NCBI GenBank assembly: GCA_039930985.1
Contig: JBDTSV010000175.1
Coordinates: 1 to 64,000 of the forward strand
Direction of reading: 5' to 3'
DNA: 64,000 nucleotides
DNA from: CADEED01 sp039930985
GTDB taxonomy: Bacteria > Pseudomonadota > Gammaproteobacteria > Steroidobacterales > Steroidobacteraceae
Part shown: positions 1 through 9,000 of the stretch, piece after piece
Layout: every line of letters starts with the position of its first letter
How positions within the stretch are numbered: position 1 is the first letter of the stretch
Notes under the pieces: generated by a model
Database searches by the model: none
What the model was told of the DNA's origin: nothing
The model's input: only the letters and a program-made list of their open reading frames with translations
Position numbers and translations under genes: made by a program

Positions 1-1
1 C

Positions 2-958
2 CAATCCGGTGGCGGTTCGAAGGTGACGACGCTGATGGGCATGCCGTCCGCGTCAGGTCTGTTTCATCGTGCGGCGGCGCAATCGGGTGGCGGTGGAAAT
101 ATCCCGAGCCGAGAACAGCAACGTGAGCTGGCACGGCAGCTGATGAAGGATTTAAGCCTAGGCCCGAACGACATTGGTTCGTTGCAGAAAATGGAGTGGT
201 CGAAGCTCATGGCGGCGGGTAGTGCAGCGGCTGCCAAGATCAATCCCGCTGGGCCTCCGGTGATGGGGCCGGGCGCAGCGGGCACACCGCGAGTCGGTTG
301 GTCACCGTGCGTCGATGGAAAGATCATCAACATGCGATCGTTCTTCGACGCCGCGCCTGCGGCTTCGAAAGATGTGCCGATGCTGATTGGCTCGGTGAGC
401 GAAGAAGGCAATCGCATGTCGCAACGGCCGACCGAAGAGGAGTGGCGTGCGAATCTCTCCAAGGCCTATGGAGAAGAGAAGGCGGGTGCGATCGTCGCCG
501 CGCTCAAGAAGGCGTATCCGCAGAAGAAGGCTCAAACACTCTCTTATATATGTAGCGGCGCCCCGGGGCTCAACGGGCTGTCCATTCGCAACAACGTGGT
601 GAAGATGGCGGGGCTCAAGCACGCGCTCAACGCCGCGCCGGCGTACACATATTACTTCACGTGGCAGACACCGATATTCGATGGCTTGCCGGGCGCGTGG
701 CACACCGCCGAACTTCAATTCTGCTTCGACAACACGAAGCGCTGCGAACAAGGCACCGGCAACACGCCTGAGGCACAGGCGTTGGCGAAGAAGATGGCGT
801 CGTCGTGGGCGGCGTTTGCGGCAACTGGCAATCCCGGTTTGCCCAAACTCACCTGGCAGCCCTCTGATCCGAAAACGAATCGGACGATGGTCTGGGACAA
901 CGAGAGCCGCATGGTGGATGACCCTGAAGGGGAGGCGCGCAAGCTCCTTCTTGCCTAA
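2..958 (+). CDS. Type B carboxylesterase, C-terminal part (5' end outside window)
   Basis: Carboxylesterase/lipase of the alpha/beta-hydrolase fold, hydrolysing carboxylic esters. The frame is open from base 2, and the first codons read Q-S-G-G-G, matching the nucleophile elbow (FGQSGGG in bacterial members), so the catalytic serine is codon 2 of the window. The family's following segment (TLMGMPSASGLFHRA, then QSGGG) comes next. The acidic residue is probably in IGSVSEEGN and the catalytic histidine in GAWHTAEL. The C-terminus has the usual W-x-x-F-x-x-T-G-N-P and WQPSDPKTNRTM motifs. Roughly the first 200 residues and any signal peptide are missing. A strong terminator follows. A decayed copy of this family's WQPxDPKxNRTM tail lies at 20836-20890. 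Confidence 0.93.
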   Translation, partial: QSGGGSKVTTLMGMPSASGLFHRAAAQSGGGGNIPSREQQRELARQLMKDLSLGPNDIGSLQKMEWSKLMAAGSAAAAKINPAGPPVMGPGAAGTPRVGWSPCVDGKIINMRSFFDAAPAASKDVPMLIGSVSEEGNRMSQRPTEEEWRANLSKAYGEEKAGAIVAALKKAYPQKKAQTLSYICSGAPGLNGLSIRNNVVKMAGLKHALNAAPAYTYYFTWQTPIFDGLPGAWHTAELQFCFDNTKRCEQGTGNTPEAQALAKKMASSWAAFAATGNPGLPKLTWQPSDPKTNRTMVWDNESRMVDDPEGEARKLLLA

Positions 959-978
959 CAGCGATCGACTTGGACAGG

Positions 979-1009
979 AAACCCCGCCGCGAAACCGGTG
1001 GGGTTTTTT
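979..1009 (+). terminator. Rho-independent terminator after the carboxylesterase
   Basis: AAACCCC (979-985) pairs with GGGG plus the first three T (1000-1006). A short inner CCG/CGG stem sits around a loop containing GAAAC, and the run of six T spans 1004-1009. It starts 20 bases after the stop codon. Confidence 0.85.
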
Positions 1010-1318
1010 GTTGTCGCGAGGCCCCTGCGTGGCCAGTGGCGAAATGCAGCTGGAACGTCCACGGTGAGCTTCGCCGTTCGTACACCAACGTCGACGGAGC
1101 CTCGGCGAGAAATGGCTGCAGTTCCGCGGGATGCAGCTATTTGCAGCGCGCAACATCCTAAATAGATAGTCGTACATGCCGCGCTGAAGGTACCGGCGCA
1201 GGTCTCAGGCGCCGACTCAGGTCCAGCTGGGGCCTCGTAGTGTGAAGTAGGGGGCATTCCTGATGCGATTCCCAGTGGGTGGGCGGAAAATCGCCCGCAA
1301 CCCAGGCCCGGGATTTCC
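1010..1318. other. Intergenic stretch without a recognised gene
   Basis: About 310 bases between the terminator and the CBS-domain gene. Reading frames on both strands are short or only antisense shadows. I see no tRNA, repeat or gene relic. The promoter of the CBS gene should lie here, but no clear -35/-10 pair stands out. Confidence 0.5.
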
Positions 1319-1942
1319 ATGCGCAACCTGCCGATCTCGAAAATAATGTCGAACTCTTTGGTAACCGCCGGACCCGACGATTCGCTTCGCGAAACCGTTG
1401 CGTTGATGGACAAGCGTCGCGTGCATCACCTGCTGGTCGTCGATCGCGGCAAGCTCGTCGGAATTCTGAGCTCCGCAGATATGCTCAAGCTTGCACTGCT
1501 GCTGCGCCCTGAAGACGCAGGCGGGCCTCCGCAGCTCAGCGATACGCTCGCGCTGCGCGTGCGAGACGTGATGCAGGCCGAGGTGGTGACGTTGTACGAA
1601 AACGCGAATCTGCGCGAAGCAGCACAGGCGCTGTCGCTCGGCGGTTATCACGCGTTGCCGGTGCTCGCCCTCGACGACACGCCCATTGGTATCGTCACCT
1701 CAACGGACCTGATCGCATTGCTGCTCGATCAAATCGATTGGGTGGCGACTCGAGCGCCCGACTTCTCGAGTTCCGGCCAGGAGCCACGGGATGGCGCCAT
1801 GGCGCGGCTGCTCGATGTATTGCGGGCGGCCGAGGTGTACTTGCAATCCGGCCAGAGCGAGCAACAGCACTCACAGCTGACACGCTCGGTGGCGCGCGCC
1901 CGCGAGGTCACCGTCGCCAAACATACACCGCTTCGTTTGTGA
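1319..1942 (+). CDS. CBS-domain pair protein
   Basis: A 207-residue cytoplasmic protein with two CBS domains, a module that usually binds adenosine nucleotides and senses energy state. CBS1 covers about residues 1-58 (ISKIMSNSLVTAGPDDSLRE, HHLLVVDRGKLVGILSSADM). CBS2 covers about 80-137 (VRDVMQAEVVTLYENANLRE, HALPVLALDDTPIGIVTSTDL). A helical tail of about 65 residues follows. No enzymatic domain is attached, so it is probably a stand-alone sensor or regulator. The ATG at 1319 begins exactly at CBS1; the ribosome site upstream (GGCCCGGGA) is weak. It converges with the yjjJ-type gene, leaving a 22-base gap. Confidence 0.9.
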   Translation: MRNLPISKIMSNSLVTAGPDDSLRETVALMDKRRVHHLLVVDRGKLVGILSSADMLKLALLLRPEDAGGPPQLSDTLALRVRDVMQAEVVTLYENANLREAAQALSLGGYHALPVLALDDTPIGIVTSTDLIALLLDQIDWVATRAPDFSSSGQEPRDGAMARLLDVLRAAEVYLQSGQSEQQHSQLTRSVARAREVTVAKHTPLRL

Positions 1943-1964
1943 GGCCGGCGACGGTACCAACTAA

Positions 1965-3326
1965 CTAAGAAGCCAGGTACGCGCCGGTACGCGGCAGTGC
2001 CTCGAGCGAAGCCAGGCTTGCCGCGCAGATCCGACGAAACGCCTCGCTGATGCGTTCATCCTGCGCACAGTTTCGCCAGAACTGCTCCGCCAGCGCGCGC
2101 GCGCGACCGTATTCGCGCAGGTTCGCGCTCGAAGGATCCGGGGGCGCGAAGCTACGCGCGGGCAGCTGGTCGTGCTCGGGCGCGTACAGCATCGGCAACA
2201 TGTCGTAGACGGGCGCGAGACGAAACCTGCCGTCGTAGTGGTCGAAGAAGGCAAGGTTGCCGAAGTGGCGATCGGTGTTGGCGATGAGACTGCCGAACGT
2301 ATTCACCAGGCGCACGGATCCGAGCGTGGCGGCATCGATCCGGCGGTCCCGTGCGAGGCGGGCGGCCGACTCAGTCCAGTTGTCGAGCTTGCCGTAAAGC
2401 GACGAATCGATGGCATACAGCGAAGAAACGCCGACGCGCCCTTCGACTCCCGACCGATCGAACCGATCCACTTCGAGATAAGTGCGGTCCGCAAACTTGT
2501 GAATGCGCGAGCGAGCGGCCTCGATTCCGTCTGCGGCCAGCACCTGCTGCGCAATGCACTCAGTCACCAGCAGGTCTGACCAGCGCTGGCCAACCGCGGT
2601 GGCGACGGGTGGCGAAAATTTGATGAGCACATGACGCGAGGCCGCGCCGTCGTCCAGCAGCACCGCGAACTTCGGATGTTCGCCGTGTGCGGAGGAGCCG
2701 GGCAGTGCGCCTTCCATGACTTCCGAGACGAGTTGCGGGAATCGCCGTTCACGCTCGGCGGCGGCTACGCGCGTTCGCCGGCGTGTCAGCGAGAGGTAAT
2801 CGTCAAGTGCCGCGTCACCGAGGACGAGGTCGCTCACTGAGTCCGATCCGCGCTGCGTCAGGTAGCGTAGATAGTGGTCGTCGCTCCAGTCGGCCACGCG
2901 TTGAGGCAGCGCGAGTTCGGGGAACCGTTGCGGGACTCCCCGGCCGAGGAATCCGGCCGGCCGCGGATCCAGCAGGAAGTAAGGCAGGCCATCCGTAACA
3001 CCTGCCCACTCGAAATCCCCACTGGCAGACTCGAAGTAGAACTCCGTGCCGGCGAGCGCATGCAGCACGCCAAGATCGTGAACGTGGCCGTCGTCCCCGA
3101 CTCGACGCAGCGGCCAGCGGCCGCCGACACCCTCGACACTGCGCAGCCGCGCGTAACGCGCGCCGCGGGTGCTGCCGATGCGCACCACCGAATCACGGCG
3201 AATGAGTTCCCGAAGCAGCCGCGAAACCTGAGACTGTGACTGGCCGAGGAGCTGTTCGAGCTCGGCGGAAGTTGCGGTGCCCTCAGCGAGGCGCTGGAGG
3301 ACGAGTTCTGAAGGACTGGGGGGCAT
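1965..3326 (-). CDS. yjjJ: HipA-family serine/threonine kinase toxin, YjjJ type
   Basis: A 453-residue HipA-like protein with its own N-terminal DNA-binding domain, the arrangement of Escherichia coli YjjJ (about 443 residues). Residues 17-50 form a winged-helix/HTH segment (SAELEQLLGQSQSQVSRLLR). Kinase features are the Gly/Ser-rich loop GSSAHGEHPKF (about 210-220), corresponding to the autophosphorylated loop of HipA; the VLIKF lysine (236); the catalytic loop NTDRHFGN (350-357); and the Mg-binding APVYDML (D375). HipA kinases phosphorylate glutamyl-tRNA synthetase or related targets and cause growth arrest. No separate hipB is present, so the fused HTH may supply DNA binding. The upstream AT-rich repeats could be its own operator. 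Confidence 0.92.
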   Translation of the reverse strand: MPPSPSELVLQRLAEGTATSAELEQLLGQSQSQVSRLLRELIRRDSVVRIGSTRGARYARLRSVEGVGGRWPLRRVGDDGHVHDLGVLHALAGTEFYFESASGDFEWAGVTDGLPYFLLDPRPAGFLGRGVPQRFPELALPQRVADWSDDHYLRYLTQRGSDSVSDLVLGDAALDDYLSLTRRRTRVAAAERERRFPQLVSEVMEGALPGSSAHGEHPKFAVLLDDGAASRHVLIKFSPPVATAVGQRWSDLLVTECIAQQVLAADGIEAARSRIHKFADRTYLEVDRFDRSGVEGRVGVSSLYAIDSSLYGKLDNWTESAARLARDRRIDAATLGSVRLVNTFGSLIANTDRHFGNLAFFDHYDGRFRLAPVYDMLPMLYAPEHDQLPARSFAPPDPSSANLREYGRARALAEQFWRNCAQDERISEAFRRICAASLASLEALPRTGAYLAS

Positions 3327-3349
3327 GGCGCCAGTCTACTCGAGTGATG

Positions 3350-3480
3350 ACTGGATAATTGACTAGTTAATTGTAAACAATAGTGCGTTATATTACTTAT
3401 ATATCAATATATTAATGGATATCTGGCTCTATTATTGACTAGATATGTGGTCGTCTTCCATTACTTATATATATCTCTTC
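3350..3480. promoter_or_regulatory. AT-rich, internally repeated promoter/operator region of yjjJ
   Basis: About 130 very AT-rich bases in a GC-rich neighbourhood, directly upstream of yjjJ. Positions 3357-3372 form a near-perfect 16-base palindrome centred on ACTAGT (one mismatched pair). ATTGACTAG occurs at 3358-3366 and 3434-3442. ATTACTTATATAT occurs at 3392-3404 and 3460-3472. The pair therefore recurs in the same order, an imperfect tandem duplication. Such repeats are typical of operator sites for an autoregulating HTH protein; binding by YjjJ is inferred from position only. Confidence 0.55.
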
Positions 3481-3499
3481 ATCGAACGATTCGGTGACG

Positions 3500-3556
3500 C
3501 CCAAGCAGATCGTCGAGAACGCGCATGAAGACTCAGCCGTGGTGTTGAGCTGGGTC
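3500..3556 (+). pseudogene. groEL: groEL C-terminal relic 1
   Basis: In frame from 3503 the sequence reads KQIVENAHEDSAVVLSWV. This matches the GroEL segment QIVxNAGExxSVVLxKV near the end of the apical-to-equatorial return. The flanking codons no longer resemble GroEL and a stop follows at 3578-3580. It is a decayed fragment, not a gene. The 17-mer motif shared with the second groEL relic (3569-3585) and a terminator hairpin follow directly. The match is short, so confidence is moderate; the two longer relics at 39.3 and 40.8 kb support it. Confidence 0.55.
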
Positions 3557-3585
3557 GGAAGTCTTGCAGTCGAAAGGTAGATAGA

Positions 3586-3613
3586 AAGCCCCGGCGGGAA
3601 ACTGCCGGGGCTT
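3586..3613. terminator. Perfect 10-bp hairpin terminator, usable in both directions
   Basis: AAGCCCCGGC (3586-3595) pairs with GCCGGGGCTT (3604-3613) around the loop GGGAAACT. On the minus strand it lies just after the DUF4282 stop codon. On the plus strand it follows the groEL relic. Its leader GGTAGATAGA (3576-3585) recurs before the 39.6 kb terminator. Confidence 0.8.
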
Positions 3614-3628
3614 CTTGGTCACCGGGGC

Positions 3629-3901
3629 CTACGGCGATTTCGAGTTGGCGATCTTCTGCACGTTCTCGTTGATCTTGAACAGCACGATGAGCAACTCGCA
3701 CCAGACGCGCACCGCGATTGCGCCGCCGACGGTGATGAACAGGCCCCTGATGAGGCCGCCGAAGCTCACGTACTGGAAGCCCAAGATAAAAATGGAACCC
3801 AGCCCCGAGAAGACCACGCCAATCAGGCCGATCCAGTAGATGAAGGTGATGAACTTGGGTGTCAGCATGGCATCGAAGAAAAGCAGGTTTCGCGCGGTCA
3901 T
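3629..3901 (-). CDS. DUF4282 small membrane protein
   Basis: A 90-residue protein with two hydrophobic segments (FITFIYWIGLIGVVFSGLGS and a second around GGLIRGLFITVGGAIAVRVW) and the family ending ELLIVLFKINENVQKI. DUF4282 proteins are small two-helix inner-membrane proteins of unknown function. The frame stays open upstream to 4075, but I start at 3901. That ATG gives the family's usual N-terminus (MTARNLLFFDAMLTPKF) and has GAGGA on the minus strand, separated from the ATG by a run of nine A. The hairpin at 3586-3613 should terminate its transcript. Confidence 0.85.
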   Translation of the reverse strand: MTARNLLFFDAMLTPKFITFIYWIGLIGVVFSGLGSIFILGFQYVSFGGLIRGLFITVGGAIAVRVWCELLIVLFKINENVQKIANSKSP

Positions 3902-4120
3902 GTTTTTTTTTCCTCTACTCAAGGCAGTGATGGATTTGTTATTAGAGTCTGGTGCAGCTGTTCTTTTCGTGTGCTGCCCTTCGACTTTCCGGGCCGATGA
4001 TACACACACCAGTGGCCCGCGCCGACGCCCCTCAGCTTCCAGAATCCTGAGTTGAGGCGCGAACCAGACTAACAATCCCCTGAAACGGGGTAACCGGTGC
4101 CTTCTGTGCGCACGTTCAAT

Positions 4121-4963
4121 TCAGTCCGCCGCGCGCAGAGAGATGCCGCCTCCGGAGGTGTGTGCCTCGATCGGCTGACCACCGCCATTGAGTGTGCCCT
4201 CGAGGCGATCGTCCTTTCGTATCGTTGCCGAAACTGGAAGCCCCGTTGTGATTCCGCCGCCGCTCGTGGTCGCGTCGATGGTGGCGGTCGTGGCCCGCGG
4301 CAGGATCAGTTCGATCTCGCCACCGGAAGTCAACGCCGAGATTCCGCGGTTGATGCCGACGAGGCTGCAGTGAACGCTCCCGCCACTCGTATGCCCACTG
4401 ATTTTTCCGTCGATGTTCAAGAGGCGGAGGCCTCCGCCCGAGGTGTCCGCGTCAACGTCACCGCGGATGGTGTCCGCATGGATGCCGCCCCCTGACGTTC
4501 GCGCCTCGACATTGCCGGTCACCTTCCTGACATCGATGCTGCCGCCGGAGGTATGCAATGTGGCCGCGCCTGCGGTGTCCGAGAGCTCCACGCTGCCGCC
4601 GCCGGTCTGAACGCTGATCCTGTAACGGCGGGGTACCGTGACTTCGATACGCTCCTCGCTGGTCCACGAATTCCAACTAAACCACTTCCTTTTCTCCGGC
4701 CGCCGCATCGTGACGGTCACGCTGTCGCCTTTCTGGAATGCGTCGAGTTTTTCGGTGGCCAGGTCCGCTTCTGAGCCGCGCGCGATCATGTGCACGGTCA
4801 CTTGATTGGTATCGCCGCCCGACACTCGCACCGACGCTGAATCGGCTTCCACGATCAGCGCTCCACCTTCTGCGACCGTAAAGGTTCGGTCGAGGGTTTT
4901 GTCCGCAGCATTGGCGGAGGTGGCGGCCAACAGGACGAGGGCAATGGCAACATGGCGAGTCAT
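4121..4963 (-). CDS. Exported DUF4097 family beta-repeat protein
   Basis: A 280-residue exported protein. The N-terminus MTRHVAIALVLLAATSANA is a Sec signal peptide with an A-x-A cleavage site. The mature part is a run of short beta repeats around T-S-G-G-(G/S)-I/S (for example HTSGGSIDV, RTSGGGIHA, DTSGGGLRL, TTSGGGITT), typical of the DUF4097 beta-helix-like domain found in putative adhesins and envelope-stress proteins. The frame runs up to 5188, but only the ATG at 4963 gives a signal peptide and has AAGGTG upstream. It is divergent from the next gene (180-base gap). Exact function unknown. Confidence 0.85.
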   Translation of the reverse strand: MTRHVAIALVLLAATSANAADKTLDRTFTVAEGGALIVEADSASVRVSGGDTNQVTVHMIARGSEADLATEKLDAFQKGDSVTVTMRRPEKRKWFSWNSWTSEERIEVTVPRRYRISVQTGGGSVELSDTAGAATLHTSGGSIDVRKVTGNVEARTSGGGIHADTIRGDVDADTSGGGLRLLNIDGKISGHTSGGSVHCSLVGINRGISALTSGGEIELILPRATTATIDATTSGGGITTGLPVSATIRKDDRLEGTLNGGGQPIEAHTSGGGISLRAAD

Positions 4964-5144
4964 GGGAGCACCTTTTTTGACCTGAGGAAAACGCGCTGCC
5001 CATAGAGACGCGCTAAAGGCCGAACAGGTTGCAATCCGATTGGGAACTTCTTGCCAGGCCCACGCTTTCGAGGAGCGTCCCCGTTGGAATGGCCGTTGCC
5101 CTATCCCCCTGTCACACTTTGACCAGAGCGAACGGAGAGTCCGC

Positions 5145-6065
5145 ATGACCAGAAAGCATGTGATATCGCTTCTTGCTGCCGGCGCCACGCTGGTGGCATC
5201 CCCTTACGCGCAGGCTGAGCAGAGCAATTCCGGCCCGACGATCGTGGTCACCGGCAGGCTCCCGCCGACCGAGGCGAAGACGCTGGAAGTCGTTCGCCGC
5301 GTGGCGCGCCCCGTCGACGGCCAACTTGCACGCTTCAAGGAACCGGTCTGTCCGCGCGTCACGGGGTTTCAGTCCCAGTACGAAGCGCTCGTCGCGAAAC
5401 GGATCAGGGCGGTCGCCGAGGCCGTCGGCGCGGGCGCCGGGGAGGAAGGGTGCGTCACCAACCTCTACGTGGTTGTCGTCGATCACGGCGGCGAGTTCGT
5501 GGCCGAGCTGCATCGCCGGGATCCGGAAGCTCTCGCGGGCCTTTCAAAACGCGAATTCGCCGCGCTAACTACCGACCAGGGTGCGGCGCGTTCCTGGACG
5601 ACGACCGCGCTCACCAATTCCGTCGGGGCGATCGCGGCCCGACCCCCGCCAACCGTGGGCGGCGGTGCGGTCAGGTACGAGAGAGCGAGCATGCACTTCG
5701 GGGATGTGGACGTCCTGCGGGTGTACGAAAGCTCGAACATCAGTCCTTCGGTCCGGCAGGCCATCGTTTCGGCGTGGGTCGTGCTCGAAACGCGCGCGAC
5801 GTTCGGGAAATCGCTGGCGCAGCTCGCCGATTACGCCGCCCTGCGCGGCCTGGCGATGGTGCGGCCGGCCGAGCTCGACGGCAGCGAGGACACGATCCTC
5901 GCGTTGTTCAAGCCGGGATCGGACGCCGCGCCGGCAGAGCTGACCGAATTCGACCGGGCCTACCTCAAGAGCCTCTATCACGTTCAAGGCCGGGGCTGGG
6001 CGGGGCAGCAGGTCCGGCAGATGGCCGATTCGATCGCGCGCGAGAACGGGCAAGCCGCCCCCTGA
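5145..6065 (+). CDS. Exported protein of unknown function with a TonB-box-like N-terminus
   Basis: A 306-residue protein. The signal peptide runs to about SPYAQA, then the mature protein begins with a stretch containing TIVVTGRLPP, which resembles the TonB-box region of TonB-dependent receptors although no barrel follows. The rest is a soluble alpha/beta protein with the stretch CVTNLYVVVVDHGGEFVAEL and a C-terminal region LTEFDRAYLKSLY. I do not recognise the family with certainty; similar secreted hypotheticals are common in Proteobacteria. The ATG at 5145 has CGGAGAG upstream and gives the signal peptide; the longer open frame does not. It is convergent with the next gene. Confidence 0.75.
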   Translation: MTRKHVISLLAAGATLVASPYAQAEQSNSGPTIVVTGRLPPTEAKTLEVVRRVARPVDGQLARFKEPVCPRVTGFQSQYEALVAKRIRAVAEAVGAGAGEEGCVTNLYVVVVDHGGEFVAELHRRDPEALAGLSKREFAALTTDQGAARSWTTTALTNSVGAIAARPPPTVGGGAVRYERASMHFGDVDVLRVYESSNISPSVRQAIVSAWVVLETRATFGKSLAQLADYAALRGLAMVRPAELDGSEDTILALFKPGSDAAPAELTEFDRAYLKSLYHVQGRGWAGQQVRQMADSIARENGQAAP

Positions 6066-6096
6066 CTGCTGCTGCCGGGGTCTTCCGATTCCCGCG

Positions 6097-9000
6097 CTAT
6101 CGCAACGGTGCGCGCCGCACCTTCAATCTTCTGCCGGCGAGCAGCAGCCCTAACAACCCGATCGCCAGCCAATCGAAGCGGCCGCCACCACCGCCGCTAC
6201 CGCCGCCACCGCTATTGTTGCCCCCGCCGACCGGCGGCGGTGGCGGCGGCGGTGCGTTGACGGTGGTGCTGGCGCTGGCCGTATTGTTGGTGCTCACGGG
6301 GTCCGTGCCGGCGAACGTCACGGTCGCCGTGGCCGTGGCGGTTCCAGCGGCCGTGGTGGTGAGCGCGATGATCGCCGTTCCGGTGGCGCCGTTGGCCAGT
6401 GAGGGGAAATCGCAATCCACGGAAGACGAGGTGCTGGTGCAGGTACCGTTGGTCGGCGTCACCACGGCGACGCTTCCGCCGGAGAGCGCCACTGCGAGAT
6501 GCGTGGTTCCCGCATTCGGCCCGAGATTGCGTACGCTGGCGATGTAGCTCAACGGGCCGCCAAAGATGATCGGGTCGCCGCTTTCCGCAAGCTCCACGCT
6601 GACGTCGCCGACCAGCCGCATCGTGGTGCCAATCGACGCCGTGTTGTTCGCGGTGTCGGTGTCGACGCCGCCGTAGGTCACGGTTGCGGTGGCGGTGGCG
6701 ATTCCGGCAGTCAGCGCATCGAGGTGGATGTCGACGGTGGTGCTGGCGCCAGCGGCGAGGTTGGTGATGTCGCAGTCGACCTGCGTGTCCGTCCTCGTGC
6801 AGCTGCCGCCCAGGCTCGCCGCCAGGCTGACGCGCGCGCCAGTGACCGGCACCGTGACGTGCACACCCGCGCTGTCGCCGGAGAGATTGCGCACCGTAGC
6901 GGTGTAGTCGAACGAGGTGCCCACTTGAATGGGATCCGCGGATTCCGCAAGCGCCACGCTCACGTCGCCCACGGCACGCACGGTCACGTTCACAAAGTTG
7001 TCGTGGAGGTTGTCGTTGTCGGACCCCGCGCCATCGGCGTGGGCCACGATGTCACGCGAGCCCGGTGTTGCGGCAAGCATGTCCATCGTGATGATGGCGG
7101 ATAGTCCGGCATTCAGCGTGCCGAGGTTGCAATTGAATACGCCCGTGCCCACCGTGCAGGTACCGCGAGTCTGAGTGTGGCCGGTGACGTTCAGCCCCGG
7201 AGGAATCTGTACAGTCAGGGTCGTGAGCGTGGACGGGCTGGGGCCCTGGTTCGCAACCGACCAGGTGATCGTGGTGGATGCGCCGCGATCCAGCGCACTG
7301 GCGCTCGCCGCCACGCCCAGCGCCAGATCCGCGAGTTCGGATCCGCTGATCGCCAGCGAGAAATTGTTGTTAGACGGAACGGTATCCGTCTCGTGAGTGG
7401 CCAGGGTCGCCGTGAACTGGCTGGTTCCGCCCGAGGCGGACACGGCGAGCGGCAGGCTGACGTCGTATGTGTCGTTGAGCCACAGCGGCGGAATGGTGCA
7501 ATGAAGTGTCTGACCCGTGCGCGTACACGCGCCGGGCACCGTGGGCGTGAGCCAGGCGGGCAGCACCAGCGTGAGCTCGGACGGCGACGCCGCGTGCGGG
7601 CCGCGGTTCCGCACCGTGAACGTGGCCACGACGTTCGAGGAGCTGGGCAACGCGGCGGTGAGGTTCGCCACCGTCAACTCGAGATCGGTACCGACCTCGT
7701 ATTCGGAGATGTTGGTGCCGAGGATGCCGGCGATGATCACGTTCGGACGCAGCGGATCCAGCACCGCGCGATCGAGGATTCGCGCGTTGGGCGCGGCGCC
7801 GTCGGGAACTGCGATGCGCTCCCAGTGCACGCCACCGTCCGTGGTGCGGACTACGCCTGAGTTTTCGTTCGAGCGCGCCAGCGTGAGCGTGGTCGAGTAG
7901 TCAGGATCGATGAGCACGCTCACGCCGGTGGCGTACGGTGCCGCCTGCCCGGAGAAGGTCATCGCCGTCCAGCTGGTCCCACCATTGATGCTCTTGTAGA
8001 CACCGCCGTTGTGGCCGGCGTAGACCACGTTCGCATCGTTGGGGTCGACGGCAACGGACAGCAGTTGGCCCGCGGCCACCAGCGCTGGCATGGCGCCGGT
8101 CGTCGACCACGTCACGCCATTGTTAGCCGACTTGTAGACCGCGTTGGAGTACGAGACGTTCGGGTCCTGCGAAATGGCAAACACCACGTTCGACCCGCGC
8201 AGCGGCAGGACGAATTTCGCATGCGACGGCAGAGTGCTGTTCGACGTTGCCCAGGTCGTCCCGCCATCGGTGGTTTTCCAGATGCCGTGATCCGTGGCCG
8301 CGAAGGCGAGAAGTTCATCGTCCGGATCCACTGCGACGTCGTACATGTTCGTGGCGGGGCTGGTGCCGAGGAACGCCGGGTGGCGCATCTGCCAGTTGCT
8401 GCCGCCATCGGTGGAACGCGAAAGGTTGGCTTGCCACACGCCGGCGTAGATCCGCGCCGAATTGCTGGGCGCCGTGGCCACGAGGCTCATCAAGAAGCCA
8501 TTGGTCGACGCCTTCTGCTTGAGGTCGTCATTGTTGAGCGCGCTCCACTCGAAGGTGAACGGGTCACGGCGAAACACGCCGCCTGCACCTGGATTGAAGA
8601 CTGCGTATACCGTGCCATCGTCAGCTGTGGAGAAATCACCAATGTAGGCCGCGCGCAGCCCGGTGATCCGCAGGTCGAAGTACAGACCGCCATCGGTTGC
8701 GAGATAGGCGCCGCTCGTGGAAGCCACGATCATGCGGCCAGTGATCTGGCGATCGAAGGCAAACGTTGCGTTGCCTGCGACCTGCAGTTCGGCGCCGAAG
8801 AATGGGTCCCAGGTGTCGCCGTTGTCGGTGCTGCGCATGATGCGGCCGAATACGCCCAGCGCCGTGACGTAGCCTGGATTCCTGGGATCGAACTCGATCC
8901 AGTCCGTGCCGCTGGTGAGAACCTTGGTCCAGCTCGCACCGCCATTCGTCGAGCGATAGATGCCGTCGTAGGTTGACGCCAGCACCCGGTTCGGGTCGGT

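Noticed and set aside
302..1177. Long minus-strand open frame opposite the carboxylesterase
   Set aside because: It is antisense to a clear carboxylesterase, Arg-rich and without family motifs; a GC-rich shadow frame.
3899..3910. Nine-A tract between ribosome site and start of the DUF4282 gene as a slippage switch
   Set aside because: Spacing change could affect translation, but nothing else supports regulation; similar A runs occur by chance in AT-rich leaders.
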